NCBI GenBank assembly: GCA_030446715.1
Contig: JAUJMU010000005.1
Location: forward strand, 267,709 to 331,708
Direction of reading: 5' to 3'
DNA from: Cytophagales bacterium
GTDB lineage: Bacteria; Bacteroidota; Bacteroidia; Cytophagales; 172606-1
DNA length: 64,000 nt
Positions 36,750-44,914 of the stretch are shown here, piece by piece (the stretch's first letter is position 1; each line of letters begins with the position of its first letter). Both the position numbers and the translations under genes were made by a program. The notes under the pieces are model-generated. The model ran no database searches. It saw nothing but the letters and a program-made list of their open reading frames with translations, and was not told where the DNA came from.

Positions 36750-39700
36750 TTACTTCTGCCGCCGCAGGCTAAACGGAGAGGAAGCCCTGGTCTCTGTTTC
36801 GGGCAGCTTTTCCGGCTCTTCCTGTTTCCGCTTCTGCCGCTTCTTCTCGTCCTCAACCGGCACATCCAGGGTGCGGCGCTTTTCAAAGAGATCCTTCAGG
36901 GTATTGAAACTTTTGGTGTGCATGAGGCTGAAACCAGCCACTGTATTCATGGTGCCGCTGCCGATCTGGCTGCTGATCATGTTCTGCGTGTTGCGGTTGA
37001 ACATCTTCACCCGCAGGGCGCCGTCCCGGCTCAGGATGTACTCTACCGTCCAGTCGCCGATGATGCTCTGGGCCGTCGGGTCGTTCTGGGTGTTGGTAAA
37101 ACCGCCGTTGCGGGTTACGCGCAGCCGGCCCTCAAACAGGGAATAGGAAAGCCGCAGTTGCAGCGTGTTGAAGGCTTCCGGATTAAGCCCGCCCAGGTTC
37201 AGGTTTATCTCCAGATTCTTGTCCAGTTGTGAGGCCCAGTAGCTGAGCTGGTTGGCCAGCATTTCGCTGAGGCTGTTGGTAAAAGAACCCTGCACGCCAC
37301 TGAAGTAGTTGCCGGGCGGCGACAGTTGCCGCAGAATCAGCAGGCTGAACACCTGACGGTTCATTTCCTGCTCGTCGGTGGTGATCCGGTTTTCGAAGTC
37401 CAGCACCGCATTGCGGATAATGGGAGAATTTCGGGGATAATCGCGGAAGTTGATGCCCAGATCAATGTCGGGGTTAAGCAGGTTGCCCTTCAGTTTCAGC
37501 AGCACGTCCACGGGGTAAAGCCGGTTGTATTCCGGCCCGGAACGTTCATTCTCCGGCAAGTCAGTGAGCAGCGGCAGAAACGACGCCAGCTGATCGTACG
37601 TTGCTTCAATGTTCAGCCTTCCGGCGTAAGGGTCGCCCGACCACATCACAGTGCCGCCGGGCTTGATGCTGAATTCCTTGTTTACCGCATTGAGCAGGGT
37701 AAAATTGTAAGCACCCTGGTTGATGGTATAGTCGCCGAACATGGTAAAGTCGCCCTTCGTGTCCACCATCATTTTGATCTTCCCTGAACCGTTGCCCCGG
37801 ATGATATCACCGGTAACCTGGTCGAATATGATCTCGCAGTAGGCATCCGGCGTAATTTCAAAGTTGAAGTCCAGCAGAATGCCGCCAAGACCGGTGCCTT
37901 TTGCCACCAGGGTGGTATCGGCCCTGAACCGGTGCTGCTTGTCTACAAAACGGATATAATTTTCGTGCCCGATCTCCTGGCTGTTGCTGACCGGAATCGC
38001 AATGCGGGTGCCTTTTTCACTGCGGGCATTGGCCCGGATCGAAAGATTACCTGCCGGCCCCAGCAGGTGCAGGCTACCCGTCACAATGGCGGCACCGTAA
38101 AACAGATCGTTGTCCCGGAAAGTAGTATTCATCACCTTGAAATTCCGCATCTCGGCATCGAGACTGAAACCAAATTCCCGGAAGCCGTCGTGGTAAATAC
38201 CGCCGTTCACAATGGCGTTTTCGTTGTCATCGTCGTAGAGCCGCAGGTTGCGGAAGCCAATTTCGTTTTCAGTAAAATAAATGCGGTCGTCGAAGTGATA
38301 AGTGGTATTGAGGTATTTGTACCGGAAGCTGCCGCCGTTCACCATCAGGTTGCCGCTCACAATGGGTCCCGCTGGCTTACCCGAAATGGAAAGTTCGCCG
38401 GTGGCCGTGCCAGCCAGCCGGTCAAACAAACCCTGCAGGAACGGCTCCAGCAGGTCAATGTGGGCCTGGCTGAGCCTTGCTTTCATGTCCAGAGGGCTCT
38501 CTTTGTCTGCATGATTGTAGGTGCCGGTCAGGTTCAGGGTGGGAATATCCTGCCTGAATATCTGGTAGTCCACGTGTACACGCTTGTCCTGATTGTCCCA
38601 GTACGTCTTGCCCTCCACATCGCCGACCAGAAACTTTTCCAGTACCATCTCCTCAATTTTCATTTCGCTCTGCAGGTTCAGACTCCGGTAAAAGTCTCTC
38701 ACGTTCACAAATCCATTCACCCGTCCGCGCAGTTTATAGCCCACCAAAGGATTGAGCGTACTCAGCTCAAAGTCAGTAAGGGTGAGTTGGGCGGGTTTGG
38801 AAGTCGTGTCCGAAATGGCACCGTCCAGCGCAATCATCTGATAATTGTTGGCTACGCTCAGGCCGGAGAAGGTGATTTCACGCCCCCTCACTGTGATCCG
38901 GTTTTCCGCATTGATGCGCCAGTTGTTGTCCAGTACCCGGAACAGCGACGGCCGGAACTGCACCTGAATCTGACCAGGCTGAAACTGCAGTTCACCGATC
39001 AGGTCGGCGCGGTTAGTGCCTTCCGTCTGGGCAACGGACCCTTCAAAGCTGATCTGGGGACCGCCCCACACGGCTTCCAGCCGCAGTGAGTCGGAGGCAG
39101 GAGCCGTACCCAGGCGCTGATGTGCCGAAAACAGGTAAGTGGAAGCCAGTACATCGGAACTGTCGGCCAGCTTGGAAGTAGAAATATCTACTTCGTTGCC
39201 GTAGAAGCGGCTGTTCTGCCAGATCAGCGTATCAATGTGCGTGGTCAGCCGGGCAATCGAGGTTCTTCCGGTAGAAAAATCGCCGTCCACCCGGGTGTTT
39301 CTGGACACGTATAGCTCCGGTTGAAAGAGGGTCAGCAGCGGATTGATGTCTTTCAGGTCTACCTTGTACGACAGGCGGTAACGCTGACGGGGCCGCACCA
39401 GCTTTTTGCGGTAATAATTCCCGATTTCTGCTTCATTGTTCCGGAAGTTGAGCCGGTACTCCTGCACCAGCTGCTGCACATCATCCAGCAGTTGCCGGAA
39501 CTCAAAGTTCCCCCGGGCCTCGGCATCCGCCAGGTCCGACTCCAGCACAAAGTTGCGGATCTGGTTTTCCTTATCCGTCCGGACGCGCAGTGAATTGAGC
39601 CTGATATCACGGTTCCGGAACATCAGGTAAAAATCCGTCAGGTTAGCTTCACCGGTGATATCGTCCTTTTCGAGTCCCTGCACATTGAGCTGCAGCTGGG

Positions 39701-41345
39701 TACTGACCACGGCGTTATGCGGCGTAAAGTTCAGGGCCTGCAGATCGGCATGCTGCAGGTTGGCTTCTACGTTGATCAGGTTTTGTCCGTTGCGCAGATC
39801 CACTTCCCCTCTGGCCGAAACCACCAGGCTGGTATCGTTGACAACCAGCGTCCCGTTAAACTGCTGCCGGCTGAGTTTGCCGTTCACTTCAATATTGCGG
39901 TAGTCGTAGCCGTTGACGCCGAACCTTCCGGCGGCGGCATTTACCCGCAGGGCGGCCGTTTTCACCGAAAAGCCGGTACCCTCTATCTGGCCGTTCATGT
40001 CGAGCAACTGCATCAGTCGGGGCTGCCCGGATAACGTCCCTACGTCGAAACCGGTAGTCACCAGACGGCCCTTGTAGTAGGATTTCGCCTCGTTATCGCT
40101 GAGTTTGAGGTTAATGTCGGATACCACCCGGCCCAGCTCTGTGTCGAAAGTGCCATTGGCCACAAAGTCACGGGGGAAGCCCAGAAACTTGCCTTTCAGC
40201 TTTACGGTGCCAAACTTCTTCACGGTGGCAAAGGCCTCGCCGCCCGGTACGTACTGCCGCAGGTCAGCGGGAGTCACTACCGACGGGGTCAGGTCCAGAT
40301 CAATGAAGGTATTGTTCAGGTCCGGCAATCCGGTAAAACTGATGTTGCCCCGGATGGAACTCTGCCGGCCAAAGCCAAGGTCGGCGTGGCGGAGCCGGAA
40401 ACGGGTAACCTTGCCGTTGAGATCACCCGAAACGGACCATACTTCTTCGTAACGGCTCAGGTAAGGCGCAAAAAGGGCAAGGTCTTTGGAATAAATCTGT
40501 ACGCTGTCCAGCCTTGCCAGCATAGTTACTTTGTTATTGAAGTCGCTCAGGTCAGCTGCCCGTTCGTAGCGGAACACCACCGAATCGGCGATGTAACTGT
40601 CGCCCACCCGTATCTTAAAACCGGTCAGCTGCATCTGGTGGCGGGTGTAGCGGAAGAATCCTTCCAGCCCTTTGACGTCCAGCCGGGTCTGCGGACTGAT
40701 GCCGGTCATTTTCCGGATGTCCAGTTCAATCGTATCGGCCACCAGCCGGAAGTCTCTGGCTGAGGTGCTGATGCTGTCAATCTGGAAATGCTGGTAGTCG
40801 AAGCCGCCGGTAATACTGTCTTTCCGCTGATCGTTGTAAGAAAAATATACATTATTGAGCAGCACCTTGTCAATGGAAAAGACCGGTGGCCTGCGGCTGC
40901 GGGTGGTGTCGCCGGAGTAGGTGAGGGTATTGACGGCGGCTATGAAATCATCAATGTTCAGCGAGTTGGTTTTGGGGCTCTTGACCAGCCGCACTTTGGC
41001 ACCGTTGATAAACACTTCGTCCAGATTGATGTCGCGCCCCTGCAACAGGGTAGAAATGTGGAAATCCACTTCCAGTTCGGGCACCTCGATGATCATGCCA
41101 TTGTCTTCCGTGTCCCGGATGATCACATCCCGGAAAGAGGCGCGGTCTACCCAGTGGATGTCTACCCGGCCGATGCTGACGGGAAAGCCCAGTTGCTGCG
41201 TTACCCAGTCAGTAGCCTTACCGGCCAGCCAGGTCTGCACGGCCGATGTCTGCAAGGCCAACGCGATTCCGATGGTGCCTGCTACCAGCAGGATCAGCAC
41301 CACAGTGAACGTTCTGACCACTATTTTTTTGATAACTTGCAACAT
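36750..41345 (-). CDS. tamB: TamB-like translocation/assembly module protein
   Basis: A very long AsmA/TamB-type protein, 1531 residues. One N-terminal membrane helix (VVRTFTVVLILLVAGTIGIA), a long beta-rich periplasmic body of repeating strands, and the C-terminal DUF490/TamB domain (YTINQGAYNFTLLNAVNKEF, LDLGINFRDYPR-like text, SLLILRQLSPPGNYFSG, LSYWASQLDKNLEINLN, GRLRVTRNGGF). Proteins of this family bridge inner and outer membranes for phospholipid or barrel-protein transport. It is divergent from tsaD, a frequent Bacteroidota arrangement. The frame is intact over 4.6 kb. Confidence 0.92.
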   Translation of the reverse strand: MLQVIKKIVVRTFTVVLILLVAGTIGIALALQTSAVQTWLAGKATDWVTQQLGFPVSIGRVDIHWVDRASFRDVIIRDTEDNGMIIEVPELEVDFHISTLLQGRDINLDEVFINGAKVRLVKSPKTNSLNIDDFIAAVNTLTYSGDTTRSRRPPVFSIDKVLLNNVYFSYNDQRKDSITGGFDYQHFQIDSISTSARDFRLVADTIELDIRKMTGISPQTRLDVKGLEGFFRYTRHQMQLTGFKIRVGDSYIADSVVFRYERAADLSDFNNKVTMLARLDSVQIYSKDLALFAPYLSRYEEVWSVSGDLNGKVTRFRLRHADLGFGRQSSIRGNISFTGLPDLNNTFIDLDLTPSVVTPADLRQYVPGGEAFATVKKFGTVKLKGKFLGFPRDFVANGTFDTELGRVVSDINLKLSDNEAKSYYKGRLVTTGFDVGTLSGQPRLMQLLDMNGQIEGTGFSVKTAALRVNAAAGRFGVNGYDYRNIEVNGKLSRQQFNGTLVVNDTSLVVSARGEVDLRNGQNLINVEANLQHADLQALNFTPHNAVVSTQLQLNVQGLEKDDITGEANLTDFYLMFRNRDIRLNSLRVRTDKENQIRNFVLESDLADAEARGNFEFRQLLDDVQQLVQEYRLNFRNNEAEIGNYYRKKLVRPRQRYRLSYKVDLKDINPLLTLFQPELYVSRNTRVDGDFSTGRTSIARLTTHIDTLIWQNSRFYGNEVDISTSKLADSSDVLASTYLFSAHQRLGTAPASDSLRLEAVWGGPQISFEGSVAQTEGTNRADLIGELQFQPGQIQVQFRPSLFRVLDNNWRINAENRITVRGREITFSGLSVANNYQMIALDGAISDTTSKPAQLTLTDFELSTLNPLVGYKLRGRVNGFVNVRDFYRSLNLQSEMKIEEMVLEKFLVGDVEGKTYWDNQDKRVHVDYQIFRQDIPTLNLTGTYNHADKESPLDMKARLSQAHIDLLEPFLQGLFDRLAGTATGELSISGKPAGPIVSGNLMVNGGSFRYKYLNTTYHFDDRIYFTENEIGFRNLRLYDDDNENAIVNGGIYHDGFREFGFSLDAEMRNFKVMNTTFRDNDLFYGAAIVTGSLHLLGPAGNLSIRANARSEKGTRIAIPVSNSQEIGHENYIRFVDKQHRFRADTTLVAKGTGLGGILLDFNFEITPDAYCEIIFDQVTGDIIRGNGSGKIKMMVDTKGDFTMFGDYTINQGAYNFTLLNAVNKEFSIKPGGTVMWSGDPYAGRLNIEATYDQLASFLPLLTDLPENERSGPEYNRLYPVDVLLKLKGNLLNPDIDLGINFRDYPRNSPIIRNAVLDFENRITTDEQEMNRQVFSLLILRQLSPPGNYFSGVQGSFTNSLSEMLANQLSYWASQLDKNLEINLNLGGLNPEAFNTLQLRLSYSLFEGRLRVTRNGGFTNTQNDPTAQSIIGDWTVEYILSRDGALRVKMFNRNTQNMISSQIGSGTMNTVAGFSLMHTKSFNTLKDLFEKRRTLDVPVEDEKKRQKRKQEEPEKLPETETRASSPFSLRRQK

Positions 41346-41467
41346 TGATTGCGTCCGTGTTCCTGCATTGACTCCCGGAGGAACATCCGTCCGGCACCGG
41401 GCGGTTAATTCTTTCCCGGGTAATGGAGAGTTTTGAATACGAAAGGCCCAATGAAAAGAATATAACC

Positions 41468-41501
41468 CATTGATTTTTCATGTATTAATGTAAAATCAAT
41501 G
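41468..41501. promoter_or_regulatory. Hairpin in the tamB-tsaD divergent region
   Basis: CATTGATTTT and AAAATCAATG form a perfect 10-bp stem with a 14-nt loop. It sits about midway between the divergent start codons (41345 and 41618). A two-sided operator is possible; no regulator is known. The rest of the 270 bp holds no gene. Confidence 0.35.
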
Positions 41502-41617
41502 CGCATTTAACGTTCAAAATTCAGCATTTTATATTGTATTCGTTCTCCGTAAATTACTTTTTTCCGGCTTAATGCAAAATCAGGGCCGGAGGGCATTCAC
41601 AACCATCCCTGCACCTC

Positions 41618-42622
41618 ATGGACCACGTTATTTTAGCCATTGAATCCTCATGCGATGAAACAGCCGCGGCTGTACTGGTTAACGGCAAAATTCAGTCCAA
41701 TGTAATTGCCACCCAAACCATTCATCAAAAATACGGAGGCGTGGTTCCGGAGCTTGCGTCAAGGGCGCACCAGCAGAATATTGTTCCGGTGGTAGCGCAG
41801 TCACTGGAAGACGCAAAGGTACGCAAAGGGGACCTGACCGCCCTTGCCTTCACCCAGGGACCAGGACTGCTGGGCTCCCTGCTGGTGGGAGCTTCTTTCG
41901 CAAAAGCCATGGCGCTGGCCCTGAATGTTCCTTTGGTGGCGGTACATCACATGCAGGCCCACATTCTGGCCCACTTCATTGATGAACCCCACCCGACCTT
42001 CCCGTTCCTGTGCCTAACGGTCAGCGGCGGCCATACGCAGATTGTGCTGGTGAGGAGTCACCTCGGTATGGAGATCATCGGCCAGACGCAGGACGACGCC
42101 GTGGGCGAGGCTTTCGACAAAACCGCCAAGATGCTCGGCCTTCCCTACCCCGGTGGTCCGCTGATTGATAAGTACGCGCAGGAGGGAAATCCGAAAGCAT
42201 TTACCTTTCCGGGCGTAGACATGCCGGGGCTTGACTTTTCCTTCAGCGGTATCAAAACAGCCTTCCTCTATTTTCTGCGCGACCACACGGCCGCCAACCC
42301 TAGTTTCGTGCAGGAAAACATGGCTGACATCTGCGCCAGTGTGCAGCATACGCTGGTGAACATTCTCCTGAAAAAACTCCATAAAGCCGCTGCCGAAACG
42401 GGCATCCGTGAGATTGCCATTGCCGGCGGCGTGTCAGCTAACCGCGGCCTGCGGGAAGCTTTAGCCAGAATGGGTGGACAGCAGGGCTGGCAGGTGTACA
42501 TTCCGGAGTTTGGGTACTGCACCGACAACGCCGCCATGATTGCCATGGCCGCCTATTACAAAGCCCTTGCCGGTCAGTACAGCGACCAGACGGTTACGCC
42601 CATGCCACGGATGGAGTGGTAA
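41618..42622 (+). CDS. tsaD: tRNA N6-adenosine threonylcarbamoyltransferase
   Basis: TsaD (Kae1/Gcp), which transfers the threonylcarbamoyl group to A37 of ANN-decoding tRNAs with TsaB/TsaE. 334 residues. ASKHA-fold motifs: ILAIESSCDETAAAV, the metal histidines in HHMQAHILAHF, VSGGHTQIVLV, DDAVGEAFDKTAKMLGLPYP, AIAGGVSANRGLRE and TDNAAMIAMAAY. The full, normal length. Confidence 0.97.
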   Translation: MDHVILAIESSCDETAAAVLVNGKIQSNVIATQTIHQKYGGVVPELASRAHQQNIVPVVAQSLEDAKVRKGDLTALAFTQGPGLLGSLLVGASFAKAMALALNVPLVAVHHMQAHILAHFIDEPHPTFPFLCLTVSGGHTQIVLVRSHLGMEIIGQTQDDAVGEAFDKTAKMLGLPYPGGPLIDKYAQEGNPKAFTFPGVDMPGLDFSFSGIKTAFLYFLRDHTAANPSFVQENMADICASVQHTLVNILLKKLHKAAAETGIREIAIAGGVSANRGLREALARMGGQQGWQVYIPEFGYCTDNAAMIAMAAYYKALAGQYSDQTVTPMPRMEW

Positions 42623-42728
42623 TTTAGTGGTAAGTGGTAAGGTATAGCAGAAAGTTAAAATCAGGATTTATAGGATTGGAGGGTTGGCAGCAGTAGAAGA
42701 AATTGGTAAATTGAAGAAAAATCAGGCT

Positions 42729-42938
42729 ATGGAAGCAGTTGCATTTCAGATTAAACTTCACAGTGATACCATAAAATTGCCCGATGCAAAGCGCTTCATT
42801 GGAAAAGATGTGATTGTAACAATCGTTGAAATGCCAGGTGAAGAAAAGCAGGGAAAAAGAAACTGGCGTTTCATCGGCGCAGTAAAGCTCGACGGACAAC
42901 TGGATGACCGTAACATCCGCGACTTAGCGTATGAGTAA
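42729..42938 (+). CDS. Antitoxin-like protein upstream of PIN toxin
   Basis: A 69-residue protein. The start at 42729 (MEAVAFQIKLHSDTIKLPDA) is preferred because the upstream ATG would read through intergenic DNA. The N-terminal strand KLHSDTIKLPDAKRFIGKDV is AbrB/SpoVT-like in feel, and the C-terminus (LDGQLDDRNIRDLAYE) is the toxin-binding type. It overlaps the toxin gene by 8 nt. VapB-like role inferred from position and shape. Confidence 0.75.
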   Translation: MEAVAFQIKLHSDTIKLPDAKRFIGKDVIVTIVEMPGEEKQGKRNWRFIGAVKLDGQLDDRNIRDLAYE

Positions 42939-43336
42939 GCTGCTGATTGATACCAATGTGCTTGTATACGCATTGGATGGGAGTTCTGTATTTCATCAAA
43001 AGGCATCCCATATTTTGCGGAATGAAGGCCTCCAGCTTTTTACTACCACCAAAAACCTGAGTGCGTATTTCGCCGTCTGCACCAAACTGAATATAGATTC
43101 TGCAAAAATGTTTGGCTTCTACGGTGACTTGCAGGAAAACATTACTTTTTTGTATCCGGATCAGACCAGCCTTAACACCTTACTGATTACTGCTCAGAAA
43201 GTATCACCCAAAAGGAAACCGGGTTTTTGACATAGAAATTGTCTCCATAATGCTTGCCCATGGCATTACCCAAATCGCCACATTCAACGTGGATGACTTC
43301 AGAAATATCAGCGAGATTGAAATATTCGCTGCCTGA
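42931..43336 (+). CDS. PIN-domain toxin, VapC-like (one-base frameshift)
   Basis: A PIN-domain ribonuclease. It starts MSKLLIDTNVLVYALDG (first catalytic Asp), continues TTTKNLSAYFAVCTKLN and NTLLITAQKVSPK, then must shift frame to GNRVFDIEIVSIMLAHGITQ (second acid patch) and IATFNVDDFRN (last Asp), ending at 43336. Removing one A from the A4 run at 43210-43213 gives a complete protein of about 134 residues. In the raw sequence the protein stops at 43230. The acidic residues are all conserved after correction. Confidence 0.82.
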
Positions 43337-43525
43337 ACAGCAGAACAGAAAGTCATAAGCCTAAACTCATTTACTCCCGCGGCATAACAGGCTTGCAGCC
43401 GGACACGCCAGCATCATCAGGCTGAGCCTAAAGGCAATGAAGCTGACAAGTTTGCAGTCAGAGCCGGGGTAATCTCCTGCCCGGTTGATTCAAAGATAAC
43501 CGGTAAAAGGTTAAAGCCGCACCGC
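43337..43525. other. Intergenic, PIN toxin to DnaA-box cluster
   Basis: No gene or clear structure is seen in this stretch; together with 43526-43803 it makes about 470 bp of non-coding DNA upstream of nrdB. Confidence 0.5.
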
Positions 43526-43654
43526 TTATTCACATTATCCCCTTCCAATGTTAAGTTTTGTTGGTAACTATACCCGTTGCTTTACAGCTCTTTAACAAGT
43601 AAAGAACAGCTTATCCCCACCTGATCCACAGTTATCCACAGGGTATGTGGATAA
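43526..43654. promoter_or_regulatory. Cluster of DnaA-box-like sites upstream of nrdB
   Basis: Six sites: TTATTCACA (43526), TTATCCCCT (43535), TTATCCCCA (43611), TGATCCACA (43622), TTATCCACA (43632) and TGTGGATAA (43646, opposite strand). The two last match the DnaA consensus TTATCCACA exactly. The last four are 10-14 bp apart, roughly one helical turn. DnaA control of nrd genes is known in E. coli. Confidence 0.6.
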
Positions 43655-43684
43655 GAATGTTCAAAACAATTTGCCCTTCAAAAC

Positions 43685-43692
43685 TATCTTTG
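43685..43692 (+). promoter_or_regulatory. Predicted -7 element of nrdB promoter
   Basis: TATCTTTG matches TAnnTTTG exactly, 112 nt before the nrdB start and 31 nt after the last DnaA-like box. No TTG at ideal spacing, so the call rests on the -7 box. Confidence 0.45.
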
Positions 43693-43803
43693 TTGATGTC
43701 GCTTCGTTACGAGAAGCAGAGATTGCTGCATGAGCAAGCTACCGGAAAGCCCCGGACAATTGATTTAAGATTTGTTTTCTCTTTGAATAAACGATCAGTG
43801 CGT

Positions 43804-44784
43804 ATGAACGAGACCGCAGCCCACGAACCCCTGCTGACGGAGAATAAGAACCGTTTTGTCTTATTCCCCATCCAGCACGACGACATCTGGCAGATGTACA
43901 AGAAAGCCGAAGCCAGCTTCTGGACCGCCGAAGAAATTGACCTTTCGCCGGACCTTGCCGACTGGGAGAAACTCAATGACGGAGAACGCCATTTTGTTTC
44001 CCACGTGCTTGCCTTTTTCGCCGCCTCCGACGGAATTGTAAACGAGAACCTTGCCATAAACTTCCTGAGTGAAGTGCAGTATCCGGAAGCGAAGTGCTTC
44101 TACGGCTTCCAGGTGATGATGGAAAACATCCACTCCGAAACGTACTCCCTGCTGATCGATACCTACGTGCGTGACTCCCGCGAGAAGAACAAACTGTTCA
44201 ACGCCCTGGAAACCGTGCCTTGCGTAGCCAAAAAGGGTGAATGGGCCCTGAAGTGGATCAACAGCGAAACCTTTGTGGAGCGGCTCATCGCGTTTGCCGC
44301 CGTGGAAGGCATCTTCTTCTCGGGCTCCTTCTGCTCCATTTTCTGGCTCAAAAAGCGTGGCCTGATGCCGGGCCTGAGTTTCTCCAATGAGCTGATCTCC
44401 CGCGATGAGGGACTGCACTGCGAATTTGCCTGTCTGCTCTACACGCAGCACATCAAAAACAAGCTGCCGCAGGAACGCGTGTACGAAATTATTCTCGACG
44501 CGGTCAGAATCGAGAAAGAGTTCATCACCGAAGCCCTGCCGGTGGCCCTGATCGGCATGAACGCCGGCCTGATGACGCAGTACATTGAGTTTGTGGCTGA
44601 TTTCTGGCTGCAGCGCCTTGGTTACGAGAAGTATTACAACACGCCGAACCCGTTTGATTTCATGACCACCATTTCCCTCCAGGGCAAAACCAACTTCTTC
44701 GAGAAGCGGGTAGCCGAATACCAGAAAGCCGGTGTGATGGGCGAAAAAGAGGCCGTGAAATTCAGCCTGAACGAAGACTTCTAA
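43804..44784 (+). CDS. nrdB: Ribonucleotide reductase class I, beta subunit
   Basis: The small, radical-generating subunit, 326 residues. The upstream in-frame extension to 43645 is rejected because it covers the predicted promoter; the start at 43804 ([20 protein letters not shown]) gives the family's normal length. Iron-site residues appear in [27 protein letters not shown] (with the radical-type Tyr), [18 protein letters not shown] and [12 protein letters not shown]. It is followed by nrdA after a fold-back repeat. Likely controlled by the DnaA-like cluster upstream. Confidence 0.95.
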   Translation: MNETAAHEPLLTENKNRFVLFPIQHDDIWQMYKKAEASFWTAEEIDLSPDLADWEKLNDGERHFVSHVLAFFAASDGIVNENLAINFLSEVQYPEAKCFYGFQVMMENIHSETYSLLIDTYVRDSREKNKLFNALETVPCVAKKGEWALKWINSETFVERLIAFAAVEGIFFSGSFCSIFWLKKRGLMPGLSFSNELISRDEGLHCEFACLLYTQHIKNKLPQERVYEIILDAVRIEKEFITEALPVALIGMNAGLMTQYIEFVADFWLQRLGYEKYYNTPNPFDFMTTISLQGKTNFFEKRVAEYQKAGVMGEKEAVKFSLNEDF

Positions 44785-44785
44785 A

Positions 44786-44874
44786 AATGTTAAATGATGA
44801 ATTTTAAATTTTGAATGGGCGCTACGCGAGCAGGTGCCTGCTCATCAGAAATCAGAAATTCAAAATCCAACATT
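44786..44874. repeat. Fold-back repeat between nrdB and nrdA
   Basis: AATGTTAAATGATGAATTT at the left and its imperfect complement ending 44874 flank a perfect GC-rich hairpin GAGCAGG-TG-CCTGCTC (44828-44843). It lies within the presumed nrdBA transcript. Confidence 0.6.
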
Positions 44875-44914
44875 CCCTAAACCGCCAGCTTTAACTTTCC
44901 TAACCGCATCAGAT

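Noticed and set aside
37932-39089. 385-codon open frame antisense to tamB
   Set aside because: Same reasoning; the tamB frame is intact over 4.6 kb and its C-terminal domain is recognised.
43526-43654. Replication origin at the DnaA-box cluster
   Set aside because: Not claimed: no dnaA, dnaN or other origin-linked gene is present and GC skew could not be computed. Kept as a regulatory site only.
43645-43803. Longer nrdB starting at 43645
   Set aside because: The extra 53 residues would cover the DnaA-like box and promoter and exceed the family length.
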